Source: an uncultured Cellvibrio sp. (GTDB lineage Bacteria; Pseudomonadota; Gammaproteobacteria; Pseudomonadales; Cellvibrionaceae). From it: a stretch of 6,413 nucleotides of DNA. Of the stretch, positions 1-5,007 are shown in pieces. The stretch covers positions 1 to 6,413 of the forward strand of contig CAMPIG010000287.1 in NCBI GenBank assembly GCA_946886255.1. Reading direction: 5' to 3'. The notes under the pieces are model-generated. The model was not told the origin of the DNA. It did not search any database and saw only the letters and a program-made list of their open reading frames with translations. Position 1 is the stretch's first letter. Every line of letters starts with the position of its first letter. Both the position numbers and the translations under genes were made by a program.

Positions 1-1
1 T

Positions 2-1636
2 TGGCCGGGCAATATCGATAAATTACCCAACCCTTATGAATACCAACATAACAGCAAATCTGTGGTGGATGCTGCGCAAACGGATATCAACAATTCGCAG
101 GTGGGTTTACGCCAGCTGGATCCGGACAATATGTCGGCGCAGATAGCGCAATTAAATCCTGACAATCCATCGACCACGCAAGGTTGTCCGGCACAGGGTG
201 AAGCATCAACCATCAATCCCGACGAACCGCAACCGATCCGCATCATCCCGATGCCGCTACAAAGCCGCAGCGAAATTCCTGACGAAGAAAAAGTCTATAT
301 CCGTCTGCCATCGTTCGATAAGGTACGCAAAGATCCTGTGCTGTATGCGCACGCATCGCGCGTACTGCACCAGGAAGCCAACCCGTTTAACGCGCGGCCT
401 TTGATTCAGAAACATGAGAATCGTGAAGTTTGGGTCAACCCGCCGCCGATTCCATTGGAAACAGACGAACTGGATGGGGTGTTTGATTTACCTTATCAGC
501 GCGTACCGCATCCCGCCTATGGCAAACAAAAAATTCCCGCTTACGACATGATTAAAACCTCGGTGAATATCATGCGTGGCTGTTTTGGTGGTTGTACATT
601 TTGCTCGATTACCGAACACGAAGGACGCATTATCCAGAGCCGTTCACAGGAATCCATTCTGCGAGAGATCGAAGACATCCGCGAAAAAGTGCCGGGCTTT
701 ACCGGCCACATCTCGGATCTCGGCGGGCCTACTGCCAACATGTATCGCCTGACATGCAAGGATATGCCGACGCTGAGCAAATGCCGACGCTTGTCCTGTG
801 TGTACCCGACGATTTGTAAAAATTTAACCACTGATCACAAGCACACCACCGCGCTCTATCGCGCCGCGCGACAGGTAAAAGGGGTTAAACGTATTTCGAT
901 TGCTTCAGGTCTGCGTTACGACTTGGCGGTGCAAGATCCGGAATATGTAAAGGAATTAGTAACGCATCATGTGGGTGGTTATTTAAAGATTGCGCCAGAA
1001 CATACCGAAGAAGGTCCACTGGCGCAGATGATGAAACCCAAGATGAGCAGCTACTACGAATTCAAACGGCTATTCGATAAATTTTCCAAAGAAGCCGGTA
1101 AAGAACAATTTTTAATTCCTTATTTTATTGCGGCGCATCCCGGCACCACCGATGAAGATATGCTCAACATGGCGCTGTGGTTGAAGAAAAATAATTTTGA
1201 AGTGGATCAGGTGCAGACCTTTTATCCATCGCCCATGTCATTGGCGACGGCGATGTATGTGTCAGAGCGCAATCCGCTGAAAAAATTGACTTACAAAAGT
1301 AAAAAAATCAGCATTCCGCGCGGGCTGGATCAACGTCGCCTGCATAAAGCCTTGTTACGTTATCATGACCCGGCTAATTGGCCGGTCATTCGCGAATTGC
1401 TGGTAAAAATGCGCAAGAATAATTTAATTGGGTCTGGGGCTGGTGCATTGATTCCCGCCGAGCACACATCGCCGAATGCGGGGACCCGCGCTAATCCGCG
1501 CGGCAAATCCAGGCCGCATAAAGCAGCAAAAGCTTTTGGCGATAAATTCGAAAGTGCCAAAAAGTTCAACGCAGGTTTAAAAGCCAAAAATAAGCCCACC
1601 CCAACTTTTGCCAAATCCAAAAAACCTCAAAAGTAA
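2..1636 (+). CDS. ygiQ: YgiQ family radical SAM protein (UPF0313), 5'-truncated by window
   Basis: The open frame runs from the first bases of the window, so the true start lies outside. A GTG at 62 is in frame but is internal, because conserved sequence (PYEYQ) is encoded upstream of it. 544 residues are visible; the family is about 740 long, so roughly 190 are missing. Seen (numbering from base 2): the radical SAM cluster motif CFGGCTFC with Cys194, Cys198 and Cys201, which binds the 4Fe-4S/S-adenosylmethionine centre; the family signatures [25 protein letters not shown] and [10 protein letters not shown]; and a second set of cysteines at 252, 261, 266 and 272. The C-terminus is a Lys-rich tail, normal for the family. 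A Pro/Asn/Gln-rich linker at about residues 22-88 looks expanded. The reaction and substrate of YgiQ are not established; it should be a cytoplasmic Fe-S enzyme. It converges on the hydrolase gene across a hairpin-filled gap. Family assignment is very secure. Confidence 0.96.
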   Translation, partial: WPGNIDKLPNPYEYQHNSKSVVDAAQTDINNSQVGLRQLDPDNMSAQIAQLNPDNPSTTQGCPAQGEASTINPDEPQPIRIIPMPLQSRSEIPDEEKVYIRLPSFDKVRKDPVLYAHASRVLHQEANPFNARPLIQKHENREVWVNPPPIPLETDELDGVFDLPYQRVPHPAYGKQKIPAYDMIKTSVNIMRGCFGGCTFCSITEHEGRIIQSRSQESILREIEDIREKVPGFTGHISDLGGPTANMYRLTCKDMPTLSKCRRLSCVYPTICKNLTTDHKHTTALYRAARQVKGVKRISIASGLRYDLAVQDPEYVKELVTHHVGGYLKIAPEHTEEGPLAQMMKPKMSSYYEFKRLFDKFSKEAGKEQFLIPYFIAAHPGTTDEDMLNMALWLKKNNFEVDQVQTFYPSPMSLATAMYVSERNPLKKLTYKSKKISIPRGLDQRRLHKALLRYHDPANWPVIRELLVKMRKNNLIGSGAGALIPAEHTSPNAGTRANPRGKSRPHKAAKAFGDKFESAKKFNAGLKAKNKPTPTFAKSKKPQK

Positions 1637-1640
1637 CTCC

Positions 1641-1681
1641 GTAGGTCGGATTAGACGCCTGAAAGGCGTCGTAATCCGACA
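1641..1681 (+). repeat. REP-like palindrome, copy 1 (long form)
   Basis: It starts 4 nt after the ygiQ stop. GTAG at 1641-1644 is followed by an outer stem GTCGGATTA (1645-1653) pairing perfectly with TAATCCGAC (1672-1680). An inner stem GACGCCT/AGGCGTC (1654-1660/1664-1670) closes a GAA loop, and G1671 is bulged. A GTAG tetranucleotide at the 5' foot of an imperfect hairpin is the hallmark of REP elements recognised by RAYT (TnpA-REP) transposases. It may act as a 3'-end stabiliser or attenuator for ygiQ mRNA. There is no T-tract after it, so it is not a canonical intrinsic terminator. Confidence 0.88.
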
Positions 1682-1726
1682 CAGATCATCCTGGTAATCG
1701 ACAGGTGAATAAATATTCATGATGGG

Positions 1727-1758
1727 TGTCGGATTACGCTTGCGCTAATCCGACCTAC
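1727..1758 (-). repeat. REP-like palindrome, copy 2 (short form), overlaps hydrolase stop
   Basis: This is the same element in inverse orientation to copy 1. Read on the minus strand it is GTAG (1758-1755), stem GTCGGATTA (1754-1746), short centre GCGCAAGCG (1745-1737), stem TAATCCGAC (1736-1728), then A. With copy 1 it forms a tail-to-tail inverted pair with GTAG feet pointing outwards, like a BIME. Its stem contains the TAG stop (1747-1745) of the hydrolase on the minus strand. Together the two hairpins fill the gap between two convergent genes and could limit read-through both ways. Confidence 0.88.
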
Positions 1759-2947
1759 AGTGTGTTTCGTAGCAGTGGTGCAGGAATTTCTGGATCGCGT
1801 GGATGGTAAATTCGGTGCGTACGCTGTGGAATAAATCGAAGCCGTGTTCCGCACCTTCCAGTTCTGCATAGACCACTGGCGCGAGCGATGTCTGGCGCAG
1901 CTCCTCAACAAACTCGCGTGCATCTTCAACAAATACCAGACTGTCGGTGGTGCCGTGAATAACAAACACCGGCGGCGCGTTATTAATAACCTGATGGCGC
2001 GGTGAGGCAGTCCGCAAAATGTCCGGCGTAGCCGGCATGATTTTTTTCTGCAAGAAACGGCCAATCATACCGGACCAGGTATGTGAATCTTCAGTGAGAT
2101 CATACACACCGTAAAGTGCTACCACGGCTTGCACCCGAGTGTCAGCCACGGCGCTACCCCATTGAAAATCCGGATGGTCTGCGGTCAACGCTGCCAGCGT
2201 AGCCAGGTGCGCGCCGGCGGATTCGCCGGCCAAGGCAATAAATTGCGGATCACCACCATATTCAGCGATATGTTGCTTCACCCAGGCGATAGCTGTTTTG
2301 ACATCCTGCAAGCAATGAGGATAAGGATGATGTGGCGCAAGCCGGTAATTAATATCCACACACAGCCACTCATGTTGCGCGAGATAATGTAGCAGAGGTT
2401 GCGCCTGCTGATCTTTGTGGCCAAGCATCCACCCACCGCCGTGCACCTGCAATAACACCGGTCTCAATGTCGTTGTGTCGTGTGTTGCCGAACGATAAAT
2501 ATCCAATTGATGACGCGGATGCGGGCCGTAAGCAATGTCACGCACATGCTCAACCCCCGGCCGATGATAATGAAAAGGTTTGAGCCAGTGCCGCCGCTGG
2601 ATAATCGAAGGCGCGATAATGTCTGCATCATCCAGGCCGGGTAAACTGTCGCGCAGCGCGCTGCGCAGGGATTCATCGGCAAGCCAGGTTTTGCGATGCA
2701 AATCGTACCAGCCCCACAATGTCAGCGCTGACAGGATCAATGCCATACAATTTTCAACGGAAAACGGATCGACAAAAAACAGCAGGAAAAAGATAAGGCC
2801 GCATTGAAACAGAGCCACTGCCCAGGGTAATTCACTGGACAGCAGACTGAGAAAAAACCAGATGATTCTGATTATGCCATTGCGAGGGGAACGATAACGG
2901 GCTATCAGCAACAGTAACAGCATCACAATGCTGAAGCTTAATAACAT
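1745..2947 (-). CDS. Membrane-anchored alpha/beta-hydrolase, carboxylesterase/lipase (HSL/BD-FAE-like)
   Basis: This 400-residue protein is predicted to hydrolyse carboxylic esters; the natural substrate is unknown. Seen: oxyanion-hole motif HGGGW (169-173); nucleophile elbow GESAG with Ser243; Asp335 in HGTTD and His368 in EHGFD complete the likely triad; the NYRLAPHHPYP block (200-210) is typical of the hormone-sensitive-lipase/BD-FAE group. Residues 1-80 hold three hydrophobic stretches (about 1-16, 25-59 possibly split in two, 67-80), so the catalytic domain (about 130-395) is probably tethered to the inner membrane; family enzymes are often about 300 residues and soluble. Start: ATG at 2947 with GAGGGAG just upstream (2958-2952). 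It lies 17 nt after the antiporter stop, hence likely cotranscribed. Oddity: the last codons and the TAG stop (about Cys397-Asp400) lie in REP-like copy 2, so the native C-terminus may have been replaced. Hydrolase fold is certain, specificity is not. Confidence 0.93.
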   Translation of the reverse strand: MLLSFSIVMLLLLLIARYRSPRNGIIRIIWFFLSLLSSELPWAVALFQCGLIFFLLFFVDPFSVENCMALILSALTLWGWYDLHRKTWLADESLRSALRDSLPGLDDADIIAPSIIQRRHWLKPFHYHRPGVEHVRDIAYGPHPRHQLDIYRSATHDTTTLRPVLLQVHGGGWMLGHKDQQAQPLLHYLAQHEWLCVDINYRLAPHHPYPHCLQDVKTAIAWVKQHIAEYGGDPQFIALAGESAGAHLATLAALTADHPDFQWGSAVADTRVQAVVALYGVYDLTEDSHTWSGMIGRFLQKKIMPATPDILRTASPRHQVINNAPPVFVIHGTTDSLVFVEDAREFVEELRQTSLAPVVYAELEGAEHGFDLFHSVRTEFTIHAIQKFLHHCYETHCRSD

Positions 2948-2964
2948 ACCTCTCCCTCAAAAAA

Positions 2965-4035
2965 TTAACGTCGTAGGCGGCGTTGGCGGATGTCGTGAAT
3001 AAATGCAATCACCACGTAAAGCACAACAATCGGCAAAAGTCCGTAGATAATACCGCTTTGCAACATATTTAAATAAGGCTGCGACAGTGCCATGGCCACC
3101 AGGTACCACACGTATGCCACATAGAGCGCAAGAAATAATAAACCTTCAATACGATGCAGAATGGCGCCGATAAAAAATAGCGGCACGCACAAGACCGCAA
3201 CACCCACCATCACCGGGATATCAATGTTAGCCAGTTGTTCACCGGCGAGCAGCGGGGTTGGCGAAACCAGGCCAGATAAACCAAGCACGCATAAGATGTT
3301 AAAGATATTACTGCCTACGACATTACCCACAGCAATATCGCGTTGGCCTTTGATGGTGGCAACCACCGATGTGACCACCTCAGGTAAGGAAGTTCCCGCC
3401 GCCACAATCGTTAAACCAATCACCGCTTCGTTTACACCCCAGGCAGTAGCAATCTCGACTGCGCTTTGCACTAACCAACGCGCGCCCCACACCAGCAGCG
3501 CCAAACCGCCGACAACCATCAGAACATTTTTCCAGGCCGGTACTGGTGTTTTCAACATTTCTTCCACTTCTTCATCAGAAACATCTGCGCCTTGTTTTTT
3601 GCCCTGAAAAAATAAAAAGGCGGTGTAGCCGCACAAACCCAGAACCAATATACCTGCTTCAAGTTTGTTGATATTGCCGTTGAGTGTCATAAGCAAGGCC
3701 ACCACGGACACCACAACCATGATGGGCACATCCTGGCGAATTAATTGTTTGGAAATTATCAGCGGGGATACAATGGCCGCCACACCGAGGATAAACAATA
3801 CGTTAAAAATGTTACTGCCCACCGCATTGGCAATGGCCAGTTCCGCTTGCCCGGAAAATGCAGCCTTGACGCTTACTGCCAACTCCGGGGCGCTGGTACC
3901 GAAGGCTACCACCGTTAAACCAATCACCAGACTGGGCACACCAAAATTGGCCGCCAGCCGCGCGGCACCTTTTACCAATAGATCCGCACCGATAACCAAT
4001 AACACCAAACCGGCAACCAATAGTAACCACGTCAT
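2965..4035 (-). CDS. Calcium/sodium antiporter, CaCA superfamily (YrbG/NCKX-like)
   Basis: This 356-residue integral inner-membrane protein is predicted to exchange Na+ (or H+) for Ca2+. Seen: two inverted-topology alpha repeats. The first has GTSAPELAVS (46-55, Glu51) and NAVGSNIFN (70-78); the second has GTSLPEVVTS (214-223, Glu219) and NVVGSNIFN (238-246). The two glutamates and surrounding Ser/Thr/Asn residues form the cation sites in this superfamily. A charged cytoplasm-type loop (about 144-168, rich in Asp/Glu/Lys) separates the halves. About ten hydrophobic segments are visible, plus a C-terminal pair of helices and a basic tail (HDIRQRRLRR), making it a little longer than E. coli YrbG (about 325). 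Start: ATG at 4035, preceded on the minus strand by GAGGT with 7-nt spacing. It is the first gene of a likely two-gene operon with the hydrolase. Ion specificity is inferred from family only. Confidence 0.95.
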   Translation of the reverse strand: MTWLLLVAGLVLLVIGADLLVKGAARLAANFGVPSLVIGLTVVAFGTSAPELAVSVKAAFSGQAELAIANAVGSNIFNVLFILGVAAIVSPLIISKQLIRQDVPIMVVVSVVALLMTLNGNINKLEAGILVLGLCGYTAFLFFQGKKQGADVSDEEVEEMLKTPVPAWKNVLMVVGGLALLVWGARWLVQSAVEIATAWGVNEAVIGLTIVAAGTSLPEVVTSVVATIKGQRDIAVGNVVGSNIFNILCVLGLSGLVSPTPLLAGEQLANIDIPVMVGVAVLCVPLFFIGAILHRIEGLLFLALYVAYVWYLVAMALSQPYLNMLQSGIIYGLLPIVVLYVVIAFIHDIRQRRLRR

Positions 4036-4062
4036 GCTTCAAACCTCGATGAAAAAGATGGG

Positions 4063-4075
4063 CGCTAATGTAGCG
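4063..4075 (-). promoter_or_regulatory. Small hairpin in antiporter 5' leader
   Basis: CGCTA-ATG-TAGCG is a perfect 5-bp stem with a 3-nt loop, 28 nt upstream of the antiporter start. It could be a small leader hairpin or operator half-sites. The stem is short enough to be chance. Confidence 0.25.
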
Positions 4076-4089
4076 AATTTGTTGGCGGG

Positions 4090-4118
4090 AATATAGCGTG
4101 AGGAGTTTTTTATTTTAG
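4090..4118 (-). promoter_or_regulatory. Candidate promoter for antiporter-hydrolase operon
   Basis: On the minus strand there is a TATATT -10-like hexamer (4095-4090) about 55 nt before the antiporter ATG, preceded by an A-rich stretch (AAAATAAAAAA, about 4116-4106). The best -35 match at 17-nt spacing is poor (CTAAAA). It is placed here because it is the only good -10 between the REP-like pair and the gene; an upstream promoter is equally possible. Confidence 0.25.
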
Positions 4119-4140
4119 AGGGGTTTACTTGCGAGGGTGG

Positions 4141-4180
4141 TGTCGGATTACGCCACGCAAACGTGACTAATTCGACCTAC
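4141..4180 (-). repeat. REP-like palindrome, copy 3 (long form)
   Basis: On the minus strand it reads GTAG (4180-4177), then stem GTCGAATTA (4176-4168) pairing with TAATCCGAC (4150-4142) with one mismatch. The long centre has an inner CACG/CGTG stem (4165-4162 with 4157-4154). It shares GTAG and the outer stem with the other three copies but has a different inner sequence, so it is a diverged copy, not a recent duplicate. Confidence 0.85.
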
Positions 4181-4215
4181 GGTTTCCGGATGCCGAGGCG
4201 GTGTCCGGTGGATTT

Positions 4216-4246
4216 GTAGGTCGGATTAGCGTCAGCGTAATCCGAC
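4216..4246 (+). repeat. REP-like palindrome, copy 4 (short form)
   Basis: GTAG (4216-4219), stem GTCGGATTA (4220-4228), centre GCGTCAGCG (4229-4237), stem TAATCCGAC (4238-4246). It is separated from copy 3 by 35 nt and is in inverse orientation, so the GTAG feet face each other (head-to-head), the opposite of pair 1/2. It ends 6 nt from the stop of the acidic-protein gene, the usual position of REPs just after a stop codon. Confidence 0.88.
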
Positions 4247-4252
4247 GCTTGC

Positions 4253-4786
4253 TCAATCCGCCGTACGATTGTCCTCATCGTCCTCAGCAGCCAAATAATC
4301 CTCACCCGCTTCGGGCAGCGATTCCAATGGTTCATCCACATCGCCATCCCAGGGTTTTTTATCGAGCGGGTCGCGCCGTGCCAGTTCTGCTTCATCAAAA
4401 CCATGCCCACCACCTATGTCATATTTTTCGGTTAGATCCCACTCCACTGGCTCACCTCCACCGGGCTCTTTCGGTGATCGTGCACCGTCTTCTGGTATCA
4501 GGTTTTCCGGCGTCAGATCGTCACGCGTGGAATCTTCATCGGGCGCAGCGGCACCGCTTAAACCGGCCTCGCGTGCACGCTCAGCGGCGCGATAATGCTG
4601 CACATCCGCCGGGTCCGGTGTATCACCTGCTCCGCCAGGACGCCCTTCCTCTTCAAAATCCAATTCATCAATTTCTGCCGGACGATTATTGTCGTCCAAT
4701 GATTGGGTTTGTAGCGGGGATTGGGTTTGTATTTGATTGCCTTGCTCCTGCGTCATACCGCCTCGTTGCATGCTTTGTTTCATCAT
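4253..4786 (-). CDS. Highly acidic, probably disordered protein of unknown function
   Basis: 177 residues, of which about 48 are Asp/Glu against about 16 Lys/Arg, with no hydrophobic segment or signal peptide; it is probably cytoplasmic and largely disordered. Seen: a Gln/Thr/Ser-rich N-terminus (12-30) with an in-frame six-codon duplication (QTQSPL then QTQSLD); an acidic patch IDELDFEEE (39-47); a more regular central block with AERAREAGLSG (68-78) and DDLTPENLIPEDGARSP (89-105); DLTEKYDIGGGHGFDEAELA (117-136); and an acidic tail. The central block reminds me of short acidic Pseudomonas proteins carrying misleading kinase/phosphatase or HPr-related names, but this is memory, not a search. 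There is no kinase, phosphatase or HPr motif here. Start: ATG at 4786 with AGGAG 7 nt upstream; a second ATG follows immediately at 4783. It is divergent from the AsmA-family gene. The strong ribosome site and biased composition favour this strand over the antisense frame. Confidence 0.8.
   Translation of the reverse strand: MMKQSMQRGGMTQEQGNQIQTQSPLQTQSLDDNNRPAEIDELDFEEEGRPGGAGDTPDPADVQHYRAAERAREAGLSGAAAPDEDSTRDDLTPENLIPEDGARSPKEPGGGEPVEWDLTEKYDIGGGHGFDEAELARRDPLDKKPWDGDVDEPLESLPEAGEDYLAAEDDEDNRTAD
4701..4731. repeat. 13-bp direct repeat, 18-bp period, inside acidic-protein gene
   Basis: GATTGGGTTTGTA occurs at 4701-4713 and again at 4719-4731. The 18-bp period is exactly six codons, so it encodes the duplicated QTQS motif without changing frame. 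It is probably a slippage duplication in a disordered segment. Confidence 0.85.
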
Positions 4787-4800
4787 GATGATTCTCCTGC

Positions 4801-4821
4801 TTATTTAACTTCGTTAAATAA
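4801..4821 (-). promoter_or_regulatory. Perfect 9-bp inverted repeat beside the acidic gene's ribosome site
   Basis: TTATTTAAC (4801-4809) and GTTAAATAA (4813-4821) are perfect reverse complements around a 3-nt centre. On the minus strand the dyad ends 2 nt before AGGAG (4798-4794), the ribosome binding site of the acidic-protein gene. It could be a DNA operator for a dimeric repressor or an AU-rich leader hairpin affecting translation. A weak -10-like TTTAAC lies within it. The symmetry is seen; the function is inferred. Confidence 0.5.
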
Positions 4822-4928
4822 TTGACGAGTACCGTCTTGAATAATTCCCGGCCTTCATCTTTCGTCCATCACTTTCACGTAGCGCGTTTTACCAGAGTGT
4901 GGTGTCGCACAGAGATGGCTTGGCATAG

Positions 4929-4961
4929 TTGTCATCATGAGTTCGTCAAACTGTCATCATC
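4929..4961 (+). promoter_or_regulatory. Candidate promoter / direct-repeat operator for AsmA-family gene
   Basis: TTGTCATCATG (4929-4939) and CTGTCATCATC (4951-4961) are 11-mers matching at 9 positions and spaced by exactly 22 bp (two helical turns). TTGTCA (4929-4934) and TGTCAT (4952-4957) also fit a sigma-70 promoter with 17-bp spacing (5/6 and 4/6 matches), which would give a leader of about 45 nt. CTGTCAT is the half-site of PhoB boxes, but the 11-bp-phased middle unit (AGTTCGTCAAA) does not fit well. Confidence 0.35.
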
Positions 4962-5007
4962 TTGCGCTTTTTTATCGGCGCCCTTGTTAAGGATCAGGCG
5001 AGGCACT

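Larger units (their letters stand above)
4787..5007. other. Divergent intergenic control region
   Basis: 221 nt separate the acidic-protein gene (leftward) from the AsmA-family gene (rightward). It contains the 9-bp dyad and the TGTCATCAT direct repeat described separately. The middle (about 4840-4925) has no clear motif. A 17-codon frame from ATG 4937 to TAA 4990 lacks a ribosome site. No RNA gene or intrinsic terminator was seen. Confidence 0.6.

Noticed and set aside
62..64. GTG at 62 as the start of the ygiQ product
   Set aside because: The frame is open to the window edge and upstream codons encode PNPYEYQ, typical of the family interior; about 190 family residues lie further upstream.
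1641..1758. Hairpin pair as classical rho-independent terminators
   Set aside because: The stems are strong but neither is followed by a T-tract in either direction, and the same sequences recur at 4141-4246, so repeats are the better description.
3161..4096. Two Thr/Ser/Pro-rich plus-strand frames (148 and 143 residues) opposite the antiporter
   Set aside because: The antiporter on the other strand has full family motifs over its whole length, so these are antisense shadows.
4201..4788. 195-residue open frame on the plus strand opposite the acidic gene
   Set aside because: Its product is a His/Pro/Arg-rich mixture typical of the reverse complement of an acidic gene. It starts near REP-like copy 4 and has no good ribosome site, whereas the minus-strand frame has AGGAG at the right distance.
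4940..4957. Full PhoB box
   Set aside because: Only CTGTCAT at 4951-4957 fits well. The preceding 11-bp-phased unit AGTTCGT lacks the consensus, so it is reported only as a direct repeat with partial resemblance.
4937..4990. 17-codon upstream frame before the AsmA-family gene
   Set aside because: There is no ribosome binding site, the length is trivial, and it overlaps the candidate promoter.
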